NCBI GenBank assembly: GCA_947650285.1
Contig: CANTFL010001299.1
Span: 1 to 64,000, forward strand
DNA length: 64,000 nt
Origin: Hyaloperonospora brassicae
Lineage: Eukaryota > Oomycota > Peronosporomycetes > Peronosporales > Peronosporaceae
Direction: 5' to 3'
Shown piece by piece: positions 1-11,293 of the stretch. The notes under the pieces were generated by a model that saw nothing but the letters and a program-made list of their open reading frames with translations, was not told where the DNA came from and ran no database searches. The translations under genes and the position numbers were made by a program. Within the stretch, counting starts at the first letter, position 1. Each line of letters opens with the position of its first letter.

Positions 1-26
1 CGTAAAGAATGCCGACTCAAGATATC

Positions 27-939
27 AAGACCACCGCCAACGGTGGAAGCAGATGAGGAGTTGCTGGTGGCCAGCTTTGATGGATCGGCGAGGATATAAA
101 AGAAAGGAGGGTCGTACAGTGCGGTGATATGAAGGTTACCCGAATGGACGATCGTGGCAGCAGAATAGAGATATGCTCACAATCTGACTGTGAATGAAGC
201 GGAGGATAATTGATTGCTACTGTGCTTTGAGTTACTCGCCGATCTGGACAGGGGGCGAGTAATTCTGTGCGGAGACTCTAATTTGGTGATTCGACAGATG
301 CGCGGTGAGATCGACTGCGAGGCACCGGGCCGTCAACTCCTGAGGCAAAAAGCGTTGGTGAAGCTGCGATCATGGCCTAGTCACGAGTTTCTGCATATGA
401 AGCGAGAGTGGAACCAGAGCGCAGATCAACTAGCCAGCACAGCATTGCAGAATGAAAAGGGAAGAACTGCTTTAGCTGAAGAAGATCGACAAGATCTGAC
501 GACCCTGAACCGGCTCGATGAATTGTTGAAGCCCAATCAAGGTGGTCAGTTGGTGCGGATAGCTGCGATCACGAGATCAGCCGGGAGGATACGTCATGAA
601 TCTGAAGTGGTACAGGAGGAGACAGTACAGAGGATTAGGGCACAACGAATTGTCCAAGCTCAAGATGAAAAGCGTTGGATTGTCAATCTCAAGAAGTATC
701 TAAGTGGCGATGTATCAACCTTGGACGCGGGAGAGGTGAAGATGTGTGCAAAACTGGCGCCAGAGTACGAGATCGATGAGAACGATCTGCTATTTTTCTG
801 CCCCATGGCGAAAAGAGAGTCAGAAGATCGCGATGGTTTGATGCGGTTGGTGATCCCTGAGATGTTGCAACAGGATTTTTTGCATCACTATCATACGAGT
901 CTGGAAGGAGTCCATCAGGGTATCGGCAGAACCTATTAG
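27..939 (+). pseudogene. Archaeal-type RNase H plus integrase zinc-binding region of pol (copy A)
   Basis: The frame shows DGSAR near base 79, an NEAE-like acidic segment near 190, GDSNLVIRQMRGE near 275-315 and HMKREWNQSADQLAS near 395-440. These form the D-E-D-D style layout of an archaeal-type RNase H, extra to the usual RNase H fused to reverse transcriptase. A linker follows, then the start of the integrase HHCC module near 880-1040. In-frame stops interrupt the RNase H near base 107 (just after SARI) and near 211, and the frame is lost after 939. Copy B shares the first stop and a closely related downstream sequence. Function by family: removal of RNA from the RNA/DNA hybrid. Confidence 0.75.
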
Positions 940-1094
940 AGGATCAGATCACGATTCCATTGGAGAGGACTGTATCGGAGTGTGCATCGATATGTGGGTG
1001 AATGTACGGACTGTGAAACTATTAAAGGAAGCCCGACGATTCATGGGATATCCCGGGCAAATTACACGCAACCTATCCATTCCAGATCATCGCA

Positions 1095-1532
1095 ATGGAT
1101 CATATACCGTCGTTGCCCAAGTCTATCAAGGGGAATAACGAACTGCTTATTTGGGTGGATTTCTTCTCGGGATATGTGATTGCAAAGGCTAGCTCATCAC
1201 GAACAGCACAAAAAATAGCGGAGAATTACGAAGAATGTGTGTTTCGGCGCTTCGGAGCTAGCGAGGCTATCAGACACGATCGAGAACCGGGATTTATGTC
1301 CGATTTTTTTCGAGCCTTCAGTCGGATCGTAGGACAGAAACAGCGTGCTACCATGGCCTACAGGCCACAAGCAAATGGAACAGCCGAACGAATGGTGCAA
1401 ACCTTGACGCATTCGCTCAAGATGTACGTGGCTGAAGTGGACCAACGGGACTGGGATGAGTATGCTGAGCGACTCACATTTGCAATTAACACCGCACAAG
1501 ATCGGATCCGAGGGATACCCCATTCTATCTGA
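1095..1532 (+). pseudogene. Integrase catalytic core of pol (copy A)
   Basis: This is the 145-residue remainder of the integrase core. The first catalytic Asp is in the opening MDHIP segment, the second in IRHDREPGFMS, and the Glu in NGTAERMVQTL, so the DDE triad is still visible. The zinc-binding part upstream is in another frame (982-1090 holds the CTDCETIK cysteines), and the frame is lost again near 1530 within the region linking to the GPY/F module. The enzyme would insert the cDNA into the host genome. The same broken layout occurs in copy B at 8139-8576, with one visible V-I-A/V-I-T difference. The open frame on the opposite strand here is a shadow. Confidence 0.8.
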
Positions 1533-1717
1533 TTCATGGGTGGGATCCACGATCGACTTTGGAAGCTACGTTATCAGTGGGGAACACGATAACAAGAGAT
1601 CGCGATCCGAAGCGGTGGAGATATAGTATCCAAAGACAATACCAGCGAGCTCGATCCGCAGTGAACGATCAACTACGAGTTGCGATCCAAGAAAGGGCAG
1701 ATTGACATAATGAAGAT

Positions 1718-2275
1718 TTGGAGCAACACGAGATCGAAGTGGGAACGCAAGTCTGGCTGTACTTAGATCGGGCCAAAGAAGGATACGCGAATAAACTAGC
1801 ACATATGTGGCATGGTCCATTCCGAGATGCGGACATATGTGGAGATCACGCTGTGAAGTTGGAGATCGCCGGAACTCCGTATCGATTATTTCCGATTGTA
1901 CACCTATCGAAATTAAAGAGAGTGAAGACGTTCCCTGAACGGCCGAAGGATCAGCTGACGATAGACGAAGCAGAGCGCTTAGATTTTGATGAATCTCTGC
2001 TACCAGAGGACAGTTGGGAGAGTGAGCTCGAGGAAGGAGAGTACGAAGTAGAAGAAATATTGGACGTGCGATCTGGTCGGAAAACCCGTTAAGGGCGAGT
2101 ACACCGACAGTTTCTGGTGAAGTGGAAGGCACATCCCGATCTAAGTCGGGTGGATGAGGCCACTCTGAGTTGTGGAGCGATCTTGCAGGAGTTTGAGCGG
2201 AACCGATTGAGTCGAAACCGTTTCGAAGCGATGCAGTCTCACGAAGGCAAGTCGGAAGAACCTTAGCAGTTCGAA
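1718..2275 (+). pseudogene. Integrase C-terminal module and chromodomain of pol (copy A)
   Basis: The frame begins with a GTQVWLYLDRAKEGYANKL-type module followed by WHGPFRD and FPIVHLSKLKRVKTFP, matching the GPY/F-like C-terminal part of chromovirus integrases. It ends with YEVEEILDVRSGRK, then after a stop at about 2090 with RQFLVKWKAHPDLSRVDEA, which together make a chromodomain (the VEEIL and LVKWK signatures). Chromodomains are thought to steer integration to particular chromatin. The stop in the middle of the chromodomain is also present in copy B (around 7577-7579), so it predates both copies or is read through. Confidence 0.75.
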
Positions 2276-2527
2276 CAAGTGTGCTAGGCGGTAGCACATG
2301 CTGGTGGATGAGGTTGCAAGACGTGCTGTGGGGTAGCAATGGCTGATGGATGGTGTTTTTGTGTATGAGTATGGAGATAGTCACGTGAATTAACTTACTG
2401 AATGATGTGGAATGAGAAGGATCGAGGTTGTGGAAGTTGCAAAGAATGAAGTATCTAAGAAAAGAGACGATGATCGAATGACTTACGCGATTATGAAAGA
2501 CGATCGGGCTCGGGCACCGATCTTGAA
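2276..2527 (+). other. Tail between pol and antisense ORF (copy A)
   Basis: This is about 250 bases with no frame worth calling. It aligns loosely with the tail of copy B (reverse complement of 7186-7420), sharing a GTATGAGTATGGAG-type block, and ends in a stretch homologous to the start of copy C at 16998. The segment near 2485-2500 (TTATGAAAG) corresponds to the site where both other nested insertions took place. Confidence 0.6.
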
Positions 2528-5406
2528 CTAAGACGATGTAGCAGGCTTGAACTTGTCCTGTAGACGGGGAATCTGCAATCCGGGGTGATCCCAATAGGCG
2601 TTGCGGAACTGGTTGCGCCAATGATCCTCTTGGTCGGTCATGTCTAACGCCTCTAGCAAGTCATCTGGGTCGTTAGAGTGTTCTAACCCTGAATACCAAA
2701 CTCGTTCTTCATGTGGGAGCGGATAGTGGAGGAAGAAGGGATCCAGCAAGATGTCGAGATCGCAGTGGCCAGCGATCATGCCGTTGAGTATCATCCTCAA
2801 GAAGTTCTTCCAACGTGCTACAAAACGAGATCGGCGTTGATTTCGTTGACGCCAGAAAATTTGCATAAACCATTCGGATCGTCGCTGGGCCGGAGAGATC
2901 GGGAAAGCATGAGTAGATTCTCATAGAGCTTGCCGATGAGTGGACGTAAGCTCCAGGTGATGATGACTCATGTCTCGATACCATCCAGTCATGGTGAACG
3001 ATATCGGGTTGACGGGGACCACAATATTGTCCCAGGGGGCCGTAGCGTAAAGAGTCTGGATGTGCTGCCGCGAAATCAGCCCAGAGGCCCAAGTCCCCGT
3101 CGGAGGAGCTCGTCCATGACTGTAGAAGGGGAACAGAAAATTCCTGGGCTTGGAGTAGTGGTAAAACAGCAGCTCAATGGTCATGGTCCTCATGCAAACC
3201 ATGGCGATCCGCGAAACTGACCATGGAGCGATCTCGGAAGCTACCCTTCGGGAAGGCGCCAGATAATTGGCAATCCACCGATCCCGTGGCTGCTGGAGTG
3301 GTGGAAGATGGTCGAAATCAACGGGGGAAATGACTCGGTTAGCCACTTGGCGCGTCGGAAGGGTGATGCTGTTTTCGCTATCGGACAAATGGCGATCCGA
3401 AAGCGCAGTAGACCCCGGAGGCGGACTCACGGATATAGTCTCGCTGTGTGTTTACCCTGTCAGCGACACCGCCACGTCTTCCACGTCTCGATCATCTTGA
3501 ATTTCAATTACGGGGGCAGCCGCGACCGGAGAGAACGAATACGAAAGATAACGGGGTTCCAGAGCGTCTAAAGAGAGCGACCGCGACAGTGCTTGAGCTG
3601 ATGCGGTAGCTGCGGAAGAAGCGGAAGCGACCTGGGCAGCCGTAGAGGAGTCTCAAGTCGAAATTCGGGCATCCTATCTAGGTTGACGACGAGCGGTCGA
3701 TCTCGAGCGGGGCAACACGGAACGGGTCAAATCTCCCGAGCTAGAGTCCGACTCGGTTGGCTCCCCACTTCCCGATCCAGTCCTAGAAGACGTGGAAGAC
3801 GGCGGCGAAGAAGAAAAATTGGGTGAAGGCTTGGGCGGGGCCGATCTGGGGAGTTTCTTGGATGATATTGAGGGATTCAACGACAATAGCCGGGAGGCCA
3901 CACGGGTGGCAGAAGAATCTCTGAATCGTGACCGTGGTCGAACCCGCTGACGCTTGGTAGGCGGGCCAGACGATCTCGATCTGGACCTACGGGCAAGCGA
4001 TCTCGATCTCTGGGTGGCGGAAACAGGTGGCTATCCGGCCGGAGTAGCACTCTTGGGCGTCGTTCGAACGGTCAGTGCAGACGACCGGGACCCGAGTATA
4101 GCACTGTTCAGGGTGTCGAGGAGGGCAAGGTGTTCTGCTATGGCCCGATCCCGATCGTGCTCCGCCACCTGCAGCTGGTCGTGCACCGTGAGGTGTTCCG
4201 CAAGCTGACGACGGAGGTTGGCGTTTTCCATCCGCGAAAGTGCCAACTGACCCTCTAGAGGAGTCAAACTATTCACTTGTTGAATGAGATCGCTGATCGA
4301 GGCCAGGCCCTCTGCGATCTCCACCTGAGACCGATCCAATATCTCCTTCAGATGCAGAACGTCTATGTGAAGGAAAGACCTGTCGGTGGTCAGCTGGTCA
4401 CGCTGCTGTCGAAGAGAATTAAGCTCGGCTTGGAGCGAAATAATTTGAGCCCTCAAAGCGTTCACCTGTCGTTCCAAGCTGCCTTGATCCTCATCGTTGG
4501 CACGTAACAAAGCGCGTAGCCGAAGAATATGCGCCGATTGATCTCGATGTGTCCGCAGAGCTCGTTTACATTCGCTCAAAAAATGTACTGCGTCGACGTA
4601 GGGGCCCTGCATCCAATCATATCGACGCTGGACGAAGGAGACGAAAAGGGCTGCCGATCTGTACATAAAATCAACCTCGTCTTGCAAGCGATTCCCCGGG
4701 CGACCGCATCTCGGTATGAATGCTGAAGCGCATGAGTTGTATCGGATTGGCTGCAGAAGGTAGCCTCTCGATCCCACAAATAAGAGATCGTAGCCAACGT
4801 AAGACGAACGTCGTCGGCAGAAACTCGCGTAATGAAGCGGGTGACGCCCGCGATTGGAGCAGACCCTGTACGAGACTCACTAGGGGCCAGAATGTCGGAG
4901 CTGAACGCACCTAGGGTCGACGGAGGTGCAGGAAGTGAGGACGGCCCAGAGGGACGATCTGGCGATCCCTTGACGATCGAGGGCAACCCGACCGAACTGG
5001 AATCACTTGGAGACTCGTGTTGATCTGGAACAATTCGAGCATACATCCCGCGGTCCGGCGACCCATACGGCAAGTTGCGGGCTAAGGACGAAGGTCTGGT
5101 CGGCTGTCGATCTGGCGATCCCGGGGCGATCGATGGCGATCCGGCTAAAACTAGATGGCTTGGAGACGCATGATGATCTGGGACGATTGTAGCATACCTC
5201 CCGCAATCCGGATTTCCAGACGACGGGTCGCGATTTGGAGACAGAAACACGGTGGAGCCTTCTGACGAGATCGGCGAGGTGGGGAGATGCGTTGGAAAGA
5301 CGATGAGACGGACTTGAGTGGTTGGAGCGAAGTTGATGAGTGACTGGACTGGAGCTGATTGCTGTGCAATAGACTTCAGTACAGGGGGCGGTTGTGATAA
5401 AGTCAC
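2528..5406 (-). pseudogene. Antisense ORF (aORF) between pol and 3' LTR, copy A
   Basis: Coding potential runs opposite to gag-pol from an ATG inside the first bases of the 3' LTR (5406) to a stop at 2528. In order: a Pro/Ser-rich N-terminus (4576-5406 frame, 276 codons open); a long coiled coil (4031-4777 frame) with regular Leu/Ile heptads such as LRAQIISLQAELNSLRQ; an acidic Ser/Pro-rich spacer (about 3430-3900); and a conserved C-terminal domain (2528-3430) with WRQRNQRRSRFVARWKN and HEERVWYSG. The N-terminal and coiled-coil frames are offset by one base in both A and C, so this is a family trait (intron, frameshift or old lesion). Further breaks separate the later blocks. No known domain was recognised; the role is unknown. 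Plant Tat elements carry antisense ORFs at the same place. Confidence 0.65.
5383..5392 (+). other. Polypurine tract of copy A
   Basis: AGGGGGCGGT lies immediately before the LTR start TGTGATAAAG. This is the expected position and composition for the plus-strand primer. The equivalent in copy C (19728-19737) is AGGGCGCGGT, weaker because of a G-to-C change. Confidence 0.5.
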
Positions 5407-7185
5407 TAATCAAATTTTGTACGGGGATCGGTGGCTACACATTTGGGACGCCACTTACTGGTGTAAATGAGGCCATGGGACCTGGCGATCCAATAAGGAG
5501 ACGGAAGGCGATCTAAACGGGATCGGCGATCTGATCCAACTGTCGTCAGACTGATGGGTATGGAACGATCTGAGACGGGGCGATCTGGGACAAGACGACA
5601 GCTAGGACGATTTCCATGGAGTGATCTGGGACAAGGATCTGAGATCAGGCGATGTGATGTGACTCTGTGACGAAGGTGTAACATCCTGCAGATCGGTGAC
5701 ACTCTCTACGGGTCTCCCAAAGGGAGTACTGATTTAGGTTAATTATGGACCGATCTGGAAGTGGGGATGTTTGTGGGGGTCCGTGGGACCGTTTTAAGAA
5801 TTGTGGATGGTCCCATTGTGCGGACAAATCGTTGAGTATAGTATCGGAGCATGCACAATGAACGGAAAAGGCATATAGGGCCGGATCGCACTGTGTCGAT
5901 CCTCAACGATCTCGAATTGGACATCAGATCGGTCATGTTCCCTGCTGGTTATGGATATATCGATGATGGAGATATTGTATGATGATATACATGCTTGTTG
6001 GAGATCCATGAGTGATGTCCCAAAAGTTCAGACCGAAAGAGACAGTGGAAGCCGGTCGAATTGACGTCGTAAAATGGATTTCGACACGTTCCGCATTTGG
6101 ATACGATTTTGGACTTTTCGGTACCAAAATTGGGTATTTGGTACCGTATTTGGAATTTGGTCCCTTTTGGGTGTCTAGGTGCGATATCGGGAGTATTGGC
6201 GCTATCTTCGGAGTACAGGTCACGAAATTTCGACACGTGTTAAAGGGGGCGGTCAAGCTTAAAGGTGATATCGACTTGGAGAGTGACGTACGGTTGGGAA
6301 TAGGCTTAATGATAGGATGGCTATTAATTTGGTTGGTAAATAAACAGACTTGAACTCTACTTCTTCTGCTCACGACGCACGTTCTCCTCCCCTCTTCTCC
6401 GGGCAAGATTGATTTGGCTTCCCCGGCGGATCAAGGCACGCGTGTTACAGTGACTCAGAAGACCGATCTCAAATTGTTGGCCAAGATCTAGAAGAGCGAT
6501 CTCGGGATATCTGGCCCGGATCGATCAAGTACTCACACTCAACTCAACTGCTAGGGTAGCAGCAACACAACAAAGGAAAAGGAAAAGGACATTGGACACA
6601 AGATCGCGAGACGGCTCAAGTGGTCAGAAGATCTGGACAAGGCGTTCAAGACAAGACCGAGCAAGATCGAAGCGATCTACCGGACAGATCGGCGTGTTTC
6701 ATTTGGGCGAAACCAAGAACTGATCTGTCTATATTCGCACTTCCAGCAGGATCGGCCGATCCCGAGACCAGATCGGACCGATCCCAAGGCAATATCGACG
6801 CAAGACAACTATTTGCTAGGTGAATATTTCCGCATAGCGAAGACCCCGATCCCGAAGACAAATCGAGATCGGTGCGATTCAAGATCGAGATCGCGACATC
6901 TCCAAATAGAGATCGCCGTGACTCAAGATCAGGATCGCAAAACCCCGTTCGTGGTGTGAAGATTTCTGCACCGGAAGCAAACGCTCAACCCGAACCGTCA
7001 GCAAGATTGACACCTCCCAAGGCCATTACGAAGAGCTCAAGCCAGCCCAACCGACGGGTACACAAGGTGAGCACAAGGTTATACAGCAAGGCACGGATCG
7101 GAGTACCCCTCCGTGAGTCGGCACGTCTGGGCAAGTGGAAGATCGACACTCACTAAAGTAATTTTGTGAGATCGACTTTTTCACA
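5393..7185 (+). repeat. 3' LTR of copy A (1793 bp)
   Basis: It begins TGTGATAAAGTC and ends GACTTTTTCACA, an imperfect 12-bp inverted terminal repeat with one mismatch. Direct counterparts are 19738-21530 (+) and 15205-16997 (-), all exactly 1793 bp. It is unusually rich in GATC (more than 40 by eye, about 7 expected by chance). A TAAATAAA stretch near 6338 followed by a pyrimidine-rich segment could mark the polyadenylation/R region. Open frames inside it (for example 6012-6353, 6872-7156) are conserved only because the LTRs are. Confidence 0.9.
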
Positions 7186-7190
7186 CCATA
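7186..7190. repeat. Putative 5-bp target-site duplication of copy A (right side)
   Basis: CCATA directly follows the LTR. Read on the minus strand, in the sense of copy B, it is TATGG at the end of B's tail. The left partner would lie outside the window, so the duplication itself cannot be confirmed here. Confidence 0.4.
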
Positions 7191-7396
7191 GTGTATATCG
7201 TTCAATCGTTTTATTTGGTAATTCCTCCTTTAAACTCCCACAATCACCAGTTCGTCTCGGTCCACATTGTTCGGTAAGGTAATTCATTGGACTGCCTCCA
7301 TACTCACACACACGCCTCCTTCTTCCAGCATATACTACCTCCTAGCACATCTTACAACCCCGACCTTCAGCCTGTGCTACCGTCTAGCACACTTGT

Positions 7397-7953
7397 TCGA
7401 ACTGTTAAGGTTCTTCCGACATGCCTTCGTGAGACTGCATCGCTTCGAAACGGTTTCGACTCACTCGGTTCCGCTCAAACTCCTGCAAGATCTCTCCACA
7501 ACTCAGAGTGGCCTCATCCACCCGACTTAGATCGGGATGTGCCTTCCACTTCACCAGAAACTGTCGGTGTACTCGCCCTTAACGGGTTTTCCGACCAGAT
7601 CGCACGTCCAATATTTCTTCTACTTCGTACTCTCCTTCCTCGAGCTCACTCTCCCAACTGTCCTCTGGTAGCAGAGATTCATCAAAATCTAAGCGCTCTG
7701 CTTCGTCTATCGTCAGCTGATCCTTCGGCCGTTCAGGGAACGTCTTCACTCTCTTTAATTTCGATAGGTGTACAATCGGAAATAATCGATACGGAGTTCC
7801 GGCGATCTCCAACTTCACAGCGTGATCTCCACATATGTCCGCATCTCGGAATGGACCATGCCACATATGTGCTAGTTTATTCGCGTATCCTTCTTTGGCC
7901 CGATCTAAGTACAGCCAGACTTGCGTTCCCACTTCGATCTCGTGTTGCTCCAA
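7397..7953 (-). pseudogene. Integrase C-terminal module and chromodomain of pol (copy B)
   Basis: The 7579-7953 frame reads the same as copy A (GTQVWLYLDRAKEGYANKL, WHGPFRD, FPIVHLSKLK, YEVEEILDV). After the shared stop it continues as RQFLVKWKAHPDLS to about 7400. It would form the GPY/F-like module and chromodomain that guide integration. The 272-codon frame on the plus strand (7287-8105) is a shadow of this region. Confidence 0.75.
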
Positions 7954-8138
7954 ATCTTCATTATGTCAATCTGCCCTTTCTTGGATCGCAACTCGTAGTT
8001 GATCGTTCACTGCGGATCGAGCTCGCTGGTATTGTCTTTGGATACTATATCTCCACCGCTTCGGATCGCGATCTCTTGTTATCGTGTTCCCCACTGATAA
8101 CGTAGCTTCCAAAGTCGATCGTGGATCCCACCCATGAA

Positions 8139-8576
8139 TCAGATAGAATGGGGTATCCCCCGGATCCGATCTTGTGCGGTGTTAATTGCAAATGTGAGTC
8201 GCTCAGCATACTCATCCCAGTCCCGTTGGTCCACTTCAGCCACGTACATCTTGAGCGAATGCGTCAAGGTTTGCACCATTCGTTCGGCTGTTCCATTTGC
8301 TTGTGGCCTGTAGGCCATGGTAGCACGCTGTTTCTGTCCTACGATCCGACTGAAGGCTCGAAAAAAATCGGACATAAATCCCGGTTCTCGATCGTGTCTG
8401 ATAGCCTCGCTAGCTCCGAAGCGCCGAAACACACATTCTTCGTAATTCTCCGCTATTTTTTGTGCTGTTCGTGATGAGCTAGCCTTTGTAATCACATATC
8501 CCGAGAAGAAATCCACCCAAATAAGCAGTTCGTTATTCCCCTTGATAGACTTGGGCAACGACGGTATATGATCCAT
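8139..8576 (-). pseudogene. Integrase catalytic core of pol (copy B)
   Basis: This is a 145-residue core with D (MDHIP), D (IRHDREPGF) and E (NGTAERMV) of the DDE triad. It is almost the same as copy A. The zinc-binding half (cysteines CTDCETIK) lies at about 8640-8700 in another frame, so the enzyme is split by a frameshift. The plus-strand frame 8121-8474 is a shadow. Confidence 0.8.
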
Positions 8577-8669
8577 TGCGATGATCTGGAATGGATAGGT
8601 TGCGTGTAATTTGCCCGGGATATCCCATGAATCGTCGGGCTTCCTTTAATAGTTTCACAGTCCGTACAT

Positions 8670-9600
8670 TCACCCACATATCGATGCACACTCCGATACA
8701 GTCCTCTCCAATGGAATCGTGATCTGATCCTCTAATAGGTTCTGCCGATACCCTGATGGACTCCTTCCAGACTCGTATAATAGTGATGCAAGAAAATCCT
8801 GTTGCAACATCTCAGGGATCACCAACCGCATCAAACCATCGCGATCTTCTGACTCTCTTTTCGCCATGGGGCAGAAAAATAGCAGATCGTTCTCATCGAT
8901 CTCGTACTCTGGCGCCAGTTTTGCACACATCTTCACCTCTCCCGCGTCCAAGGTTGATACATCGCCACTTAGATACTTCTTGAGATTGACAATCCAACGC
9001 TTTTCATCTTGAGCTTGGACAATTCGTTGTGCCCTAATCCTCTGTACTGTCTCCTCATGTACCACTTCAGGTTCATGACGTATCCTCCCGGCTGATCTCG
9101 TGATCGCAGCTATCCGCACCAACTGACCACCTTGATTGGGCTTCAACAATTCATCGAGCTGGTTCAGGGTCGTCAGATCTTGTCGATCTTCTTCAGCTAA
9201 AACAGTTCTTCCCTTTTCATTCTGCAATGCTGTGCTGGCTAGTTGATCTGCGCTCTGGTTCCACTCTCGCTTCATATGCAGAAACTCGTGACTAGGCCAA
9301 GATCGCAATATCTCTAACGATTTATGTTTTAAGAGTTGCAGGCCCGGGGCTTTGCAGTCGATCTCACCGCGCATCTGGCGGATTACCAAATTAGAGTCCC
9401 CATAAAAGATTACTCTTCCCTTGTCCAGATCGGCCAGTAAATCGAAGCATAATAGCAAGCCATTACCATCAGCTTCATTCACGGTGAGGTCGAGAGTGTA
9501 TATGGATTCTGCCGCCACGATCTTTCACTCGGGTAACCTTCATATCACCGCACTGTACGACCCTCCTTTCTTTTATATCCTCGCCGATCCATCAAAGCTG
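8670..9600 (-). pseudogene. Archaeal-type RNase H and integrase N-terminal linker of pol (copy B)
   Basis: DGSAR near 9588 begins the domain. The 8670-9518 frame then shows NEADGNGLLLCFDLLADL, GDSNLVIRQMRGE and HMKREWNQSADQLAS, the acidic and HxxxN-type signatures of an archaeal-type RNase H. It lies downstream of the ordinary RNase H (9573-10433), so the element has two RNases H. The frame then runs through the linker to the integrase. Differences from copy A include a local change near QDFLASLLYESG versus QDFLHHYHTSLEG, where one or two bases are lost in B and the zinc-binding His residues are destroyed. Confidence 0.75.
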
Positions 9601-10433
9601 GCCACCAGCAACTCCTCATCTGCTTCCACCGTTGGCGGTGGTCTTGATATCTTGAGTCGGCATTCTTTACGTGGGGTGATACTCGCTGCCAACATGCCCA
9701 AAATCTCTTCTTCTCCTCGCTCACATTTCTTTACCTCCATAGTCCAGTTTGAAAACAAAGCAGCCCACCGTCCTAATCTCCCGTTGAGTCCTCGAGATTG
9801 CATCAACCACGCTAACGTAGGATGTCGGTTCAGCACAGTGATCTCCCGCGAGGCAAGCGTAGTATAGCATACATCTAAGATACGAAGTATTGCCAGCACT
9901 TCTTTTTCCACCTTCCCGTAGTTAAGTTCATTTGGCTTTAGAGTGCGGCTAGTGAACGTCACCGGGTGGTACACGCCATCGTACTCTTGTATCAGGGCCG
10001 CTGAAACAGCCCACTTGCTAGCGTAGACCACGATCACGGGAGGGCGATCTGGGTCGAAGTGTTTGAGCATGGGAGCTGTAGCTATCTTGGCCTTTAGCAT
10101 ATTATAAGCAACATTGGCTTCTGTCCATCGACCCTCGGTCGACCATTCGTCTCCTGCTGCGAGCTGAGATCGGCCGATCTCGAAGAAATCCGATTCTCTT
10201 GACTCATACAACACCGCAGCGTATACCGCGAAATCCTCAATGAAGCGACAGTAGTAGTTCAAGCTCCCGAGAAAAGATTGCATAGCTCGCAGCGTATTAG
10301 GAAACGGGATGTTGATTAACGACTCCAAGTTCTTGGGCTGAGCCTCCAGACCATCCATCGACACTCGATGTCCCAAATAATCGACCTTACGGCACCCCAA
10401 AAACTCTTTGTGAGACTGATAGACAGGTTCCAC
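9573..10433 (-). pseudogene. Reverse transcriptase thumb and RNase H (copy B)
   Basis: The frame has CRKVDYLGHRVSMDGLEAQP (end of the RT palm/thumb), FLGSLNYYCRFIEDFA (connection), and an RT-linked RNase H from about residue 120 with VIVVYASKWAVSAALIQ, FTSRTLKPNELNY and KEVLAILRIL. The first catalytic Asp of this RNase H is replaced (YASKW in place of the usual DAS), so this domain may be dead while the downstream archaeal-type copy is better preserved. This pattern is known in plant Tat elements. The frame ends at the DGSARI stop. Confidence 0.75.
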
Positions 10434-10439
10434 TAATCA

Positions 10440-11293
10440 CATGATTCTAGCAGTCGTTCAACTTTTGCGTACAAAGATTCCCATGACGTGGCTGGTATGA
10501 GGATATCGTCAGTTTAAGATCGGCGCCCCAGTATAGAAGATCGTCGATATGTCTCAGGTTTGCCGTTTTTGAACACGTCGATCGAGCCCCCCGAGGTTGA
10601 TCTCTGGCCGATCATGAGATAACCATACAGCGCATTGTCAACCAGAAGTTGGTAGATCTGGGGCGCGTTCTTAAGCCCAAACGGCATTCGCAACCACCCG
10701 AACAGGCCAAACGGCGTGACAAACGCTGATATCAGTTTTGCTCGTTCGTCCATTTCCACAACCCGGATTTTACTAGCCATGTCTAGCGAACAGTACCATA
10801 GGGCTTTATCGAAATCCTCCAGCAGATCGCTGATCAACGGCATGAGATACACCATCAGGCGTGTCAGCTGATTCACTCTCCGATAATCTATTTAAAGGCG
10901 AATGTCCACTCCGTTCTTCTTGATGATCACCACAATCGGAGACGCCCAAGGCGACGTGGATGGCTGAACAATCTTGGCCGCTAACAGCCCTTTGATAAGA
11001 TCTGACAGCTTCTCCCGATATTTAGGTGCGACCGGGCGGACTCTTTGCGCAATTGGTGCGGCTCCACCGACATCGATATCACAAAGAGCTCCTCGTGCCG
11101 CTGGTGGCAGAGCGTTGCCCTTCCCCATAAGAAGGTGACGACTCTTCCATATCTGCGATCTGAGTCTTTGTTGATCTGCGGTGAGAGGCACATCCGGATC
11201 GCCGATCTGAATGTCTTCAATTGTGACTTCTTCCATAGCAGTAGACATAGCCGGTAACACCGCCAGGTGTTTCTCGATGCCTTCGGTAAACAA
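10440..11293 (-). pseudogene. Reverse transcriptase fingers and palm (copy B)
   Basis: The 10892-11293 frame carries PVAPKYREKLSDLIKGLLAAKIVQPSTSPWASPIVVIIKKNGVDIRL, the fingers of a Gypsy RT. After a stop, 10514-10876 carries DFDKALWYCSLDMASK (first catalytic Asp) and FGLFGWLRMPFGLKNAPQIYQ. The YxDD box is seen only out of frame near 10505, as a TDDIL sequence with the first residues lost, so the catalytic box is damaged. The enzyme would copy element RNA into cDNA. Confidence 0.7.

Larger units (their letters stand above)
1..7185 (+). mobile_element. Ty3/Gypsy chromovirus copy A, 3' part (5' part outside window)
   Basis: Read left to right the copy has an archaeal-type RNase H, integrase, a GPY/F-like module, a chromodomain, an antisense ORF region and a 3' LTR of 1793 bp. 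Protease, reverse transcriptase and the 5' LTR must lie left of the window. The pol part is nearly the same as the reverse complement of 7400-9660 in copy B, and the antisense region plus LTR match copy C (16998-21530). Pol is broken by stops and frameshifts, so this copy is not autonomous. It ends at 7185 directly against the 3' tail of copy B, which is oppositely oriented, and is most simply read as an insertion into B. Confidence 0.85.

Noticed and set aside
1566..2621. 351-codon minus-strand frame opposite the chromodomain of copy A, and its plus-strand counterpart at 7287-8105
   Set aside because: Lies over the integrase C-terminus and chromodomain, low complexity (Ser/Leu/His-rich), and is better explained as a shadow; the family's real antisense ORF begins at the LTR, 2.8 kb away.
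6012..6353. 113-codon frame conserved in all three 1793-bp LTRs (also 16037-16378 and 20357-20698)
   Set aside because: The LTRs are near-identical as DNA, so conservation says nothing about coding; the frame has no recognisable domain and competing frames on the other strand are equally conserved.
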